Origin: RGIG8767 sp964386235
GTDB lineage: Bacteria > Bacillota > Clostridia > Lachnospirales > Lachnospiraceae
Reading direction: 5' to 3'
DNA length: 25,542 nt
NCBI GenBank assembly: GCA_964386235.1
Contig: CAYLSH010000018.1
Coordinates: forward strand, 1 to 25,542
A model generated the notes under the pieces. It worked only from the letters and a program-made list of their open reading frames with translations, ran no database searches and was not told where the DNA came from. Shown piece after piece: positions 16,253 to 23,548 of the stretch. Positions within the stretch are counted from its first letter, which is position 1. Every line of letters starts with the position of its first letter. Position numbers and translations under genes: made by a program.

Positions 16253-16283
16253 ACGGTTCCGGAATTATCCGGAGCCGTTTCTT
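16253..16283 (+). terminator. Probable terminator of glyA
   Basis: ACGGTTCCGG (16253-16262) and CCGGAGCCGT (16269-16278) form a 10-bp stem with one T-G pair and a 6-nt loop, followed by TTCTT. The T tract is short, so read-through into the TraX-like gene is likely; no other promoter for that gene is evident. Confidence 0.65.
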
Positions 16284-16308
16284 ATGCAATATATCAGGAG
16301 TAAAGGTT

Positions 16309-17037
16309 ATGGAAAAGAAAAAAAACGGGCTTACCTCCGATCTTTTAAAATGGATCGCGGTCGTGACCATGTTTATCGATCATATCGGAGCAGCTATTGT
16401 GGAACAGACAGATCTTTCCCTTCTTCCTTATGGGAAAACGGGAGATCTGATTCTTCGTTTAATTGGAAGAATTGCCTTTCCCATCTATTGCTTTTTGCTG
16501 GTGGAAGGGTTTTATCATACAAGGAGCCGGAAAAAATATCTGTGCAATCTCACCCTCTTTGCAGTGTTGTCCGAGATTCCGTTTGAACTGGCTGTTTTCG
16601 GAGAAATCAAATGGGGCTTTCACAATGTGTACTGGACGCTGCTGTTGGGATTTCTGGTGATGTCAGGTGTGGAAAAGATCCGGGAAAAAATGGGAACGAC
16701 AGAAAATACGAAAAAAACATTTGCTGAACTGGCATTGGCAGCAGCGGCGGCAATAGGAGCGGAACTTTTGCAGACGGATTACGGAGCAATTGGGGTATTT
16801 TTGATTTTTATTCTGTATCAGGCAAGAGAAAACCGGCAGCGACAGTGTATTCTGGGTGCGGTTGCCATGGCTTACGAAGTTACGGCACCGGTTGCTTTTT
16901 ATCTCCTGTATCATTATAATGGCATCCGCAGACAAAAAAGATGGAAGTATTTCTTTTATGCCTTTTATCCGGTGCATTTTCTGTTGTTATACTGGATCCG
17001 GGTACAGTTTCCGGTATGGGGAGCATTTCTTTTTTGA
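16309..17037 (+). CDS. TraX-family membrane protein
   Basis: This 242-residue polytopic protein carries the TraX pattern: KWIAVVTMFIDHIGA near the N-terminus (14-28), RLIGRIAFPIYCFLLVEGF (50-68) and a C-terminal YPVHFLLLYWIR. TraX is known on F plasmids for N-terminal acetylation of pilin. Chromosomal homologues in Firmicutes are unlinked to conjugation and are probably membrane acyltransferases of unknown substrate. AGGAG precedes the start. No conjugation genes surround it, so the name should not be read as a conjugation function. It lies after glyA and may be co-transcribed by read-through. Confidence 0.85.
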   Translation: MEKKKNGLTSDLLKWIAVVTMFIDHIGAAIVEQTDLSLLPYGKTGDLILRLIGRIAFPIYCFLLVEGFYHTRSRKKYLCNLTLFAVLSEIPFELAVFGEIKWGFHNVYWTLLLGFLVMSGVEKIREKMGTTENTKKTFAELALAAAAAIGAELLQTDYGAIGVFLIFILYQARENRQRQCILGAVAMAYEVTAPVAFYLLYHYNGIRRQKRWKYFFYAFYPVHFLLLYWIRVQFPVWGAFLF

Positions 17038-17063
17038 ATTGCTTGAAAAATGCACAAAAAGGG

Positions 17064-17092
17064 TTGCTTTGTTTTGGGGAATGTGCTACTAT
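17064..17092 (+). promoter_or_regulatory. Promoter of the ACT-hom-apgM-lysC operon
   Basis: TTGCTT (17064-17069) and TACTAT (17087-17092) are 17 bp apart, and TG at 17084-17085 gives an extended -10. Transcription should begin near 17099, just before the direct repeat in the leader. Confidence 0.5.
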
Positions 17093-17107
17093 ATCTTTCG
17101 CAGGCAG

Positions 17108-17154
17108 ACAACTGTCTTTGCAGTAAAGACATATACAAACAACTGTCTTTGCAG
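17108..17154 (+). repeat. 16-bp direct repeat with 31-bp period in operon leader
   Basis: ACAACTGTCTTTGCAG occurs exactly at 17108-17123 and 17139-17154. The start-to-start distance of 31 bp is close to three helical turns. The bases after each copy are partly alike (a run like A-AGAC or GAGGAC, then ATA), so this may be a decayed tandem duplication of the ribosome-site/start region: the second copy runs into the true ribosome site GAGAGGA. It could also be a pair of protein-binding sites controlling the operon. Confidence 0.8.
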
Positions 17155-17165
17155 AGAGGACGGAT

Positions 17166-17609
17166 ATGACAGATTCTACGGAATATTATGTGGTAAAGCA
17201 AAGAGCTCTGCCGGAAGTCCTGCTCAAGGTGGTGGAAGCGAAACGTCTGGTAGAATCCGGACGTACCATGAGCGTACAGGATGCAGTTGACCGGGTGGGA
17301 ATCAGCAGAAGTTCTTTTTATAAGTATAAGGATGACATTTTTCAATTTCATGACAATGCGCAGGGAACGACACTTACCCTTACCTTTGACATGGATGATG
17401 AGCCGGGAGCACTGTCCGATGTTTTGAAAGTGATTGCAGAGTGCGGGGCCAATATTCTGACGATTCATCAGAGTATTCCGATCAACGGACTGGCGGCACT
17501 GAGTTTAAGCATACAGGTGTTGGAAACAACGAAGAATGTCTCGGAAATGCTGGTATGCATGGAACAGATCGCATGTGTTCATCGTGTAAAGATACTGGCA
17601 AGGGAATAA
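17166..17609 (+). CDS. ACT domain protein (UPF0735/PheB-like)
   Basis: This 147-residue protein has a helix-turn-helix-like N-terminal part (about 33-57, MSVQDAVDRVGISRSSFYKYKDDI) and a C-terminal ACT domain (about 69-147, TLTFDMDDEPGALSDVLKVI). ACT domains bind amino acids. Family members sit next to homoserine dehydrogenase genes and are believed to be regulatory; the real role is not settled. Here it leads an operon with hom 34 bp downstream, so an amino-acid-sensing role for threonine or a related product is inferred. AGAGAGGA precedes the ATG. A long direct repeat lies immediately upstream. Confidence 0.88.
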   Translation: MTDSTEYYVVKQRALPEVLLKVVEAKRLVESGRTMSVQDAVDRVGISRSSFYKYKDDIFQFHDNAQGTTLTLTFDMDDEPGALSDVLKVIAECGANILTIHQSIPINGLAALSLSIQVLETTKNVSEMLVCMEQIACVHRVKILARE

Positions 17610-17643
17610 GGAATTAAGATTTGAATGACAAAGGAGTAGAGAA

Positions 17644-18846
17644 ATGATCAAAGCAGCAGTGTTAGGATATGGTACAGTAGGAAGCGGTGTGGTAGAAGTT
17701 CTTCATAAGAATAAGGATATCATCGCCAAGAGAGTCGGCGAAGAGATCGAAGTAAAATACATCTTAGATCTTCGCGATTTTCCGGGCGATCCGTTTGAAG
17801 AAAAAGTTGTTCATGATATAAATGTAATCTTAAACGATCCGGAGATTGCCATTGTATGTGAAACTATGGGCGGCACCAAGCCGGCATACCAGTTTACCAA
17901 AGATGCTCTGTTAAAAGGAAAGAGCGTATGTACTTCCAATAAGGAATTGGTGGCTTCTTACGGACCGGAGTTGTTACAGGTTGCTGCGGACAATCACTGT
18001 TCTTATCTGTTTGAGGCAAGCGTGGGCGGCGGTATTCCCATCATTCGTCCGATGAACAGCTCTCTTGCACCGGAAAATATTTTAAAGATCAAAGGTATTT
18101 TAAACGGTACCACGAATTATATTTTAACAAAGATGGCAAAAGAAGACGCATCCTTTGATGAGGTTTTAAAAGAAGCACAGGACAAAGGATATGCGGAGCG
18201 CAATCCGGAAGCGGATGTGGAAGGATACGATGCCTGCAGAAAGATTGCCATTTTATCTTCCCTGATGACAGGGAAAAATGTGGACTTTTCAAAGATCTAC
18301 ACAGAAGGCATTACCAAGATCTCACAGAGGGATTTTGAATACGCTAAAAAAGTAAACAAGAGCATTAAACTTTTAGCAGTCAGTGAAAGAAGCGAGGAGG
18401 GAGTATCCATTTTGGTTGCCCCATTTATGCTGGGGGCGGATCATCCTCTTTGTGGTGTAAACGATGTGTTTAATGCCGTGTATGTAACCGGTGATATGGT
18501 TGGCGATCTGATGTTCTACGGACATGGTGCAGGAAAACTTGCAACAGCAAGTGCCGTTGTATCCGATGTGATCGAATGTGCCAAGACTTTAGGAAGCACA
18601 GTACCGGTGATCTGGGATTCTGAAGATCTTACGTTATTGGATGTTAAGGAATGCACAAGACAGTTCTTTGTTCGTGTAACAGCAGCGGACAGAGGAGCCG
18701 TGATCAATAGTTTTAACAATATCCAGAAGATTGATGTGACGGATGAAGAATTTGGCTTTATTACAGAGCCTATGACAGAAAAAGAATTTGATGCCCGTAA
18801 GAAGGGATTAAGAGAAGTACTCTCCGTGATTCGTGTAGAATCTTAG
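17644..18846 (+). CDS. hom: Homoserine dehydrogenase
   Basis: Hom reduces aspartate semialdehyde to homoserine with NAD(P)H, the branch to threonine and methionine. The nucleotide-binding motif is GYGTVGSG (8-15). TSNKEL (98-102 region), GILNGTTNYIL (151-161) and KGYAERNPEADVEGYDACRK (181-200) match the family. The product is 400 residues, between the ACT-less form and the usual 430-residue form. The last 65 residues (about 337-400, starting TRQFFVRVTAADRGAV) look like a shortened or diverged ACT domain, so feedback regulation may be altered or shifted to the neighbouring ACT protein. AAAGGAG supports the start. It is the second gene of the operon. Confidence 0.95.
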   Translation: MIKAAVLGYGTVGSGVVEVLHKNKDIIAKRVGEEIEVKYILDLRDFPGDPFEEKVVHDINVILNDPEIAIVCETMGGTKPAYQFTKDALLKGKSVCTSNKELVASYGPELLQVAADNHCSYLFEASVGGGIPIIRPMNSSLAPENILKIKGILNGTTNYILTKMAKEDASFDEVLKEAQDKGYAERNPEADVEGYDACRKIAILSSLMTGKNVDFSKIYTEGITKISQRDFEYAKKVNKSIKLLAVSERSEEGVSILVAPFMLGADHPLCGVNDVFNAVYVTGDMVGDLMFYGHGAGKLATASAVVSDVIECAKTLGSTVPVIWDSEDLTLLDVKECTRQFFVRVTAADRGAVINSFNNIQKIDVTDEEFGFITEPMTEKEFDARKKGLREVLSVIRVES

Positions 18847-18875
18847 TAAAGAAAAGGAATCAGGAGGAAATAATC

Positions 18876-20078
18876 ATGAAATACATTGTAGTATTAGGTG
18901 ACGGCATGGCGGATGAATCCATTGAGGCTCTTGGAAACAAGACCATACTGGAATATGCGGAAACGCCCTGTCTGGATAGATTGAGTAAAATGTCCGAGAT
19001 CGGCATGGTTCATACGATTCCGGACGGCATGAAACCGGGTTCTGACACGGCAAACCTTTCGGTATTGGGATATGATCCTAAGAAGTATTATTCCGGAAGA
19101 TCTCCGTTAGAAGCACTCAGTATCGGAGTGCCGATGCTGGATACGGACATAGCACTGCGTTGCAATATCGTTACGATATCCGATGATGATGTGCCATTTG
19201 AAGAAAAGACCATTATCGACCACAGTGCGGATGAGATCAGCACGGAAGATTGTGCGGTTTTATTAAATGCCGTAAAAGAGCAGCTGGAAAGCGAAGCCTA
19301 TCATTTTTATGTGGGAACCAGTTACAGACACTGTCTGATCTGGAATCATGGCAAAGTTGTGGAACTGACACCGCCCCATGATGTTTTGACGCAGAAGATC
19401 GGTCAGTACTTACCGCAGGACGATGTGCTTCGATTGATGATGAAAAAAAGTTATGAGATCTTAAAAGATCATCCCATGAATATAGAACGCAGGAAAAAAG
19501 GATTGAATCCTGCAAACTGCTGCTGGTTCTGGGGCGCGGGCACCAAGCCCATGTTATCTTCTTTTACGGAGAAAACAGGCAAAAAGGGCATGATGATCTC
19601 GGCTGTGGATCTTTTAAAAGGAATTGCAGTAGGAGCCGGCATGGGCGTTGCCAATGTGGAAGGCGCAAACGGCGGTTTACATACGAATTACGAAGGTAAG
19701 ACCGATGCAGCCCTGAAGGCATTATTGGAAGATGGTTATGATTTTGCCTACATCCATGTGGAAGCACCGGATGAAATGGGACATCAGGGAAGTTATGAGA
19801 GAAAAGTACAGGCAGTTGAGAATCTCGATCAGAGAGTGATCAGACGATTGACGGAGGCACTCGATAAGCAGGGCGTGGAGTACCGCCTGCTTGTTTTGCC
19901 GGATCATCCGACACCGGTGCGTGTGCGTACCCATACGGCGGACAATGTGCCCTATCTTTTGTATGATTCCACGGATCGTAAACAGCAGTCATGGAATTAC
20001 AATGAAAAAGAGGCTGCTAAGAGCGGCATATTAATAGAAGAAGGTCATACTCTGATTGATCATCTGTTTGAAAAATAA
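18876..20078 (+). CDS. apgM: ApgM-type phosphomutase-like protein, probable homoserine kinase
   Basis: This 400-residue alkaline-phosphatase-superfamily protein resembles the archaeal-type cofactor-independent phosphoglycerate mutase. It shows metal-binding GDGMAD (8-13), the nucleophile Ser56 in KPGSDTANLSVLGYDP, EAPDEMGH (296-303), DHPTP (343-347) and HTADNVP (353-359). Members located between hom and lysC form a subgroup proposed to be homoserine kinase, replacing ThrB. This gene sits exactly there, 29 bp after hom and 25 bp before lysC, and no thrB is in the window. I infer phosphorylation of homoserine on the way to threonine; a glycolytic mutase role cannot be excluded by sequence alone. 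AGGAGG precedes the start. Confidence 0.9.
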   Translation: MKYIVVLGDGMADESIEALGNKTILEYAETPCLDRLSKMSEIGMVHTIPDGMKPGSDTANLSVLGYDPKKYYSGRSPLEALSIGVPMLDTDIALRCNIVTISDDDVPFEEKTIIDHSADEISTEDCAVLLNAVKEQLESEAYHFYVGTSYRHCLIWNHGKVVELTPPHDVLTQKIGQYLPQDDVLRLMMKKSYEILKDHPMNIERRKKGLNPANCCWFWGAGTKPMLSSFTEKTGKKGMMISAVDLLKGIAVGAGMGVANVEGANGGLHTNYEGKTDAALKALLEDGYDFAYIHVEAPDEMGHQGSYERKVQAVENLDQRVIRRLTEALDKQGVEYRLLVLPDHPTPVRVRTHTADNVPYLLYDSTDRKQQSWNYNEKEAAKSGILIEEGHTLIDHLFEK

Positions 20079-20103
20079 GTTTGGGAGATAGTGTGAAAAC
20101 GTT

Positions 20104-21423
20104 ATGAAAAAAGTAGTGAAATTTGGCGGAAGTTCCCTTGCAAGTGCGGAACAGTTTGAAAAAGTAGGCAATATTATCAAAGCAGATACAGCCCGTAAGT
20201 TTGTTGTACCAAGTGCACCGGGAAAGCGTTATAAAGAAGATACGAAAGTTACGGATATGCTGTATGCCTGCTATGCTCTTGCAGAGGAAGGGAAAGATTT
20301 TAAAAAGCAGCTTGCAGAGATCAAAAAACGTTATGAAGAAATCATCACGGGATTGAAACTCACCTTATCTTTGGATGAAGAATTCAAGATCATTGAAAAA
20401 GATTTTAAGGCAAAAGCAGGAAGTAATTATGCAGCAAGCCGTGGTGAATTCTTAAATGGTAAGATCATGGCGGCTTACTTAGGATACAACTTTGTTGATC
20501 CTGCAGATTATATTTTCTTTACGGAAGACGGCGAATTTGACGCAGAAAAAACCAATGATGTATTGGGAGATAAATTACAGAAGTTGGAAAATGCAGTTGT
20601 ACCGGGATTTTACGGCAGTCTGCCGGATGGAACGGTTAAGACCTTTTCCCGTGGTGGTTCCGACATCACAGGTTCCATCGTGGCAAGAGCCATTCATGCG
20701 GATATCTATGAAAACTGGACGGATGTATCCGGCTTTTTGATCGCGGATCCAAGGATTATCCACAATCCCCAGTCCATTGAGACGATCACATACAAAGAGT
20801 TACGTGAGTTATCCTACATGGGAGCCAGTGTACTGCATGAAGATGCGATTTTCCCGGTTCGTAAAGAGGGGATTCCGATCAACATCCGCAATACCAATGC
20901 ACCGGATGATAAAGGTACCTGGATTGTGGAGAGCACCTGTCAGAAATCCAAATATGTGATCACCGGTATCGCCGGCAAGAAGGGGTTCTGCTCTATTAAT
21001 ATCGATAAAGATATGATGAATTCCGAAATCGGATTTGGCAGAAAGGTCTTAAATGTTTTTGAAGACAATGGCATTTCCTTTGAACATGTGCCATCCGGTA
21101 TCGACACATTGACCGTATTTGTTCATCAGGATGAATTTATGGATAAGGAACAGCAGGTGGTATCCGGCATTCACAGACTGGCAAAACCGGACACCATTGA
21201 CATTGAAGCGGATCTTGCACTGATCGCAGTGGTTGGACGCGGCATGAAATCCACACGCGGAACCGCAGGAAGAATCTTTTCTGCGCTTGCACACGCTGAC
21301 ATCAATATCAAAATGATCGATCAGGGATCTTCCGAACTGAATATCATCATCGGTGTTCGTAATGATGATTTTGAAGCGGCAATCAAGGCAATCTACGATA
21401 TTTTTGTAGAAACAAAGATGTAA
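20104..21423 (+). CDS. lysC: Aspartate kinase
   Basis: Aspartate kinase catalyses the first step of the aspartate family pathway. The 439-residue product has KFGGSS (6-11), ASRGEFLNG (111-119), PGFYGS (167-172), SRGGSDITGS (182-191) and a C-terminal regulatory part with two ACT units (about 287-439), so feedback inhibition by lysine or threonine is expected. It is the last gene of the four-gene operon and ends at a strong terminator. The ribosome site is unusual: GGGAG (20083-20087) is about 16 nt from the ATG but is ideally placed for a GTG at 20093 that opens a four-codon reading frame ending in TGA over the lysC ATG. Confidence 0.96.
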   Translation: MKKVVKFGGSSLASAEQFEKVGNIIKADTARKFVVPSAPGKRYKEDTKVTDMLYACYALAEEGKDFKKQLAEIKKRYEEIITGLKLTLSLDEEFKIIEKDFKAKAGSNYAASRGEFLNGKIMAAYLGYNFVDPADYIFFTEDGEFDAEKTNDVLGDKLQKLENAVVPGFYGSLPDGTVKTFSRGGSDITGSIVARAIHADIYENWTDVSGFLIADPRIIHNPQSIETITYKELRELSYMGASVLHEDAIFPVRKEGIPINIRNTNAPDDKGTWIVESTCQKSKYVITGIAGKKGFCSINIDKDMMNSEIGFGRKVLNVFEDNGISFEHVPSGIDTLTVFVHQDEFMDKEQQVVSGIHRLAKPDTIDIEADLALIAVVGRGMKSTRGTAGRIFSALAHADINIKMIDQGSSELNIIIGVRNDDFEAAIKAIYDIFVETKM

Positions 21424-21426
21424 AAT

Positions 21427-21477
21427 AAAAAGAAACATATTCCCGGGTATCACTTAGTGGGAATATGTTTCTTTTTT
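21427..21477. terminator. Bidirectional terminator after lysC
   Basis: AAAAAGAAACATATTCCC (21427-21444) pairs with GGGAATATGTTTCTTTTT (21459-21476), a long stem with A and T runs on the two sides. It ends the lysC operon and can also stop the minus-strand LUD gene. Confidence 0.92.
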
Positions 21478-21482
21478 TGCAT

Positions 21483-21531
21483 AGGAAATCTCTTTGAAAT
21501 TACCTATTGCATAAAAAAACTCCGTGAGGAT
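21483..21531. repeat. Dispersed inverted-repeat element, copy B
   Basis: TTTGAAATTACCTATTGCA (21493-21511) is identical to 8445-8463, and the following A run and CTCCGTGAGGAT match copy A with one substitution and one or two small differences. On its left, ATAGGAAAT (21481-21489) is a near-complement of ATTACCTAT (21499-21507). The right terminal repeat seen in copy A is missing, so this copy is truncated or rearranged. It again lies between a terminator and the stop codon of a convergent gene. Confidence 0.6.
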
Positions 21532-21543
21532 TCTTTATCTTAA

Positions 21544-22185
21544 TTAATAGCCAAGATCTTCATTGATCAAAAATACTTTGATACGTCCGGCATGACCGCT
21601 TCTTCTGGTGATCAGGATCTCGTTGCAGAAACAGTCAGGAGAAAGACAGTCATGACAGCTGCCGGTTAGTCCGCAGGGGTTGTTGCGGTTTAGACGGATG
21701 GCATTGGCGGGTGAGGCTACGTTACGGACACGTTCCACGCCACTTTCGACGGTGGCTGTAAACTTGTTTCTTCCCACAAGGAGCATAACATGGGATGGTC
21801 CGTGTGCAAGGCAGGCAACCCGGTTGGCATTGCCGTCAATATTAATCAGAATACCATCATTCGTAATGGCATTGGTACTCATAAAAAAGTAATCCGCCAT
21901 TACGGTCTTAGCAAAAATTTCACGGTTTTCCTCCGGCGTTTTTGCCTGTGTGCGGTCGATCAGTGTTAGATTGGATGTTTTTTCGGATTCTTTTAAGGCA
22001 TCCATAAGTCCGCTTTCACTCAGCGTCTGGGAACCACCCCAGGCGACCACGCTTCCTTTTGGTATCATGTTAAGGATGGCTTCCACACAACTTTTGGAAT
22101 CTTCAAAATAATAGCCTTCCATATTTCTTTTTTCTAAGTTCTTGATGACATTTTCTGCCAGTTTCTCAAATGCTTTTGCTTTCAT
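21544..22185 (-). CDS. LUD-domain protein with C-terminal cysteine cluster
   Basis: This 213-residue protein belongs to the LUD (DUF162, YkgG/LutC-like) family, related to the lactate-utilisation proteins. VVAWGGSQTLSESGL (46-60), TNAITNDGILINIDGNANR (104-122) and VGRNK (137-141) are typical. The C-terminus has Cys171, 177, 180, 185 and 187 in CGLTGSCHDCLSPDCFC, a likely metal or iron-sulphur site found in a stand-alone branch of the family. No lutA or lutB partner is adjacent, so a lactate role should not be assumed. GGAGG precedes the start. It is divergent from an AEC transporter, which could share a substrate. Confidence 0.88.
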   Translation of the reverse strand: MKAKAFEKLAENVIKNLEKRNMEGYYFEDSKSCVEAILNMIPKGSVVAWGGSQTLSESGLMDALKESEKTSNLTLIDRTQAKTPEENREIFAKTVMADYFFMSTNAITNDGILINIDGNANRVACLAHGPSHVMLLVGRNKFTATVESGVERVRNVASPANAIRLNRNNPCGLTGSCHDCLSPDCFCNEILITRRSGHAGRIKVFLINEDLGY

Positions 22186-22206
22186 TGTTAACCTCCGTTT
22201 CTGCTA

Positions 22207-22233
22207 CCTTTTTATACTAATGAGTATAAAAGG
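22207..22233. promoter_or_regulatory. Inverted repeat over the LUD promoter, candidate operator
   Basis: CCTTTTTATACT (22207-22218) and AGTATAAAAGG (22223-22233) are inverted repeats with one extra T on the left side and an AATG centre. The right arm contains the LUD -10, so a protein bound here would block that promoter. Confidence 0.5.
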
Positions 22234-22251
22234 ATGATAAAAGATAGTCAA
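22223..22251 (-). promoter_or_regulatory. Sigma-A promoter of the LUD gene
   Basis: On the minus strand TTGACT (22246-22251) and TATACT (22223-22228) are 17 bp apart, a strong match about 40 bp upstream of the ATG at 22185. I found no equally good promoter for the divergent AEC gene in the 171-bp gap. Confidence 0.7.
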
Positions 22252-22356
22252 ATATTGTTTATCAGAATTTCTTTCCATCTCTTATAGAAGTGTGGGGGGA
22301 TCTGTGATAAACTGATTTTGGGTGTTTATTAACGAAATGAGGAGGCTGTATATACG

Positions 22357-23274
22357 ATGGATGTACTAGAGATTATTGTACCTATATTTGTGGCGATTTT
22401 TTTAGGGGTACTTGCAAGAAAAAAGAGTATCATAACACCGGAAGAAAACAAGGGGCTTCAGCAGTTTGTTATCAAATTTGCCCTGCCCTGTGTACTGTTT
22501 AATTCCTGCTTGGGGTGCAATATCGGAATAGAGTCTGTTTCTTCAATGATTATTGTTTTTCCCCTGATTCTGCTTGCTACTTTTTGCGGGTTTAAGGCAA
22601 GGGAAAAATATTTTCCCTATCATAATTTTCCTTTTTTGTTTACCGCTCAGGAAAGCGGAATGCTTGGAATCCCGTTGCTTATGACCCTGTTTGGCGCCGA
22701 TCAGGCATACAGAATGGGCGTTTTGGACATGACACAGGCGTTTATAGCTATTCCGGTTATGGCAATTTTAACGGCTGTGGATGCCAAAAAACAGTCGGTG
22801 GGTGACATTGTGAAGAAGGTTTTGTCTTCTCCGCTTCTTTTGATGAGCGTACTGGGACTTGCGCTGAATCTGTCAGGAATCGCAGAATATCTGGACAATA
22901 TGGGTATTGGAAACATCATTACCGGAACAACCGGCTTCCTTGCACAACCGGTAAATGCCGTTATCCTTTTCAGCATCGGATACAATTTCACACTGAATAA
23001 GGAAAATATGAGTCGGATTATCAAAATCAGTGCAATTCATACGGTTGTATTTGCAATATTATGTCTTGTTGCAGAGGGGATTCTGTTTATGCTTCCTGGA
23101 GTGGACGTGCGTACACGTTGGGCGGTTTTGATTTACTATGCACTTCCGTCAAGCTTTTTAACACCGGGGCTCGGCAAAACGCAGGAGGACTACGAACTGA
23201 CTTCGGGAGTCTGCTCTTTGCAGACGGTACTTTGTCTGATTATTTTCTGTATTCTGGCAGTGGTTGCGGTCTAA
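22357..23274 (+). CDS. AEC-family (auxin efflux carrier-like) transporter
   Basis: This 305-residue protein has about ten membrane segments and the AEC family layout: an N-terminal LEIIVPIFVAIFLGVLARKK, the conserved LPCVLFNS (43-50), and a second half repeating the first with NAVILFSIGYN. Bacterial members move malate, malonate or other organic acids; the substrate cannot be read from sequence. AGGAGG lies upstream of the ATG. It is divergent from the LUD-domain gene and ends at a terminator at 23317-23348. A shared substrate with the LUD protein is possible but unproven. Confidence 0.88.
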   Translation: MDVLEIIVPIFVAIFLGVLARKKSIITPEENKGLQQFVIKFALPCVLFNSCLGCNIGIESVSSMIIVFPLILLATFCGFKAREKYFPYHNFPFLFTAQESGMLGIPLLMTLFGADQAYRMGVLDMTQAFIAIPVMAILTAVDAKKQSVGDIVKKVLSSPLLLMSVLGLALNLSGIAEYLDNMGIGNIITGTTGFLAQPVNAVILFSIGYNFTLNKENMSRIIKISAIHTVVFAILCLVAEGILFMLPGVDVRTRWAVLIYYALPSSFLTPGLGKTQEDYELTSGVCSLQTVLCLIIFCILAVVAV

Positions 23275-23316
23275 GATGGGAAAGCGGATTGATCTGATAT
23301 TGCGCGTAAAAGAAAT

Positions 23317-23348
23317 GAGGAGTTGACGAGAGTTGGCTCCTCTTTTTT
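23317..23348 (+). terminator. Rho-independent terminator of the AEC gene
   Basis: GAGGAGTTGAC (23317-23327) pairs with GTTGGCTCCTC (23332-23342), 11 bp with three G-T pairs, around a GAGA tetraloop of GNRA type, followed by six T (23343-23348). Confidence 0.85.
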
Positions 23349-23513
23349 GGTATCCATGCTAATACATTCGGTACAGGCGTCCGGCTGACGTTACTTTTGC
23401 GAATTGGAAAGGAAAAAATGTATGTACAATTCGATAAACAGAACCCATAATGCAGATAATTCAAATGGCGACGCATAAAAATGAAAAAATATGAAAAATA
23501 TTTAAAAAATGTA

Positions 23514-23542
23514 TTGACAAAATAAAGGACCTACTATATAAT
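23514..23542 (+). promoter_or_regulatory. Perfect-consensus sigma-A promoter of a non-coding region
   Basis: TTGACA (23514-23519), 17 bp, TATAAT (23537-23542): both hexamers and the spacing are ideal, and the upstream 45 bases are very A/T-rich like an UP element. It is the strongest promoter in the window, yet no recognised gene follows for 475 bp and the GH3 gene there has its own promoter. Confidence 0.9.
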
Positions 23543-23548
23543 TCAATT

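Noticed and set aside
16309..17037. Conjugative element suggested by the TraX name
   Set aside because: No relaxase, coupling protein, pilus gene or integrase is present; chromosomal TraX-like proteins are common in Firmicutes.
17108..17154. CRISPR-like array
   Set aside because: There are only two 16-bp units with a 15-bp spacer, partly similar outside the unit, and no cas genes.
20079..20103. Lysine riboswitch before lysC
   Set aside because: The gap between apgM and lysC is only 25 bp, far too short, and lysC is inside an operon.
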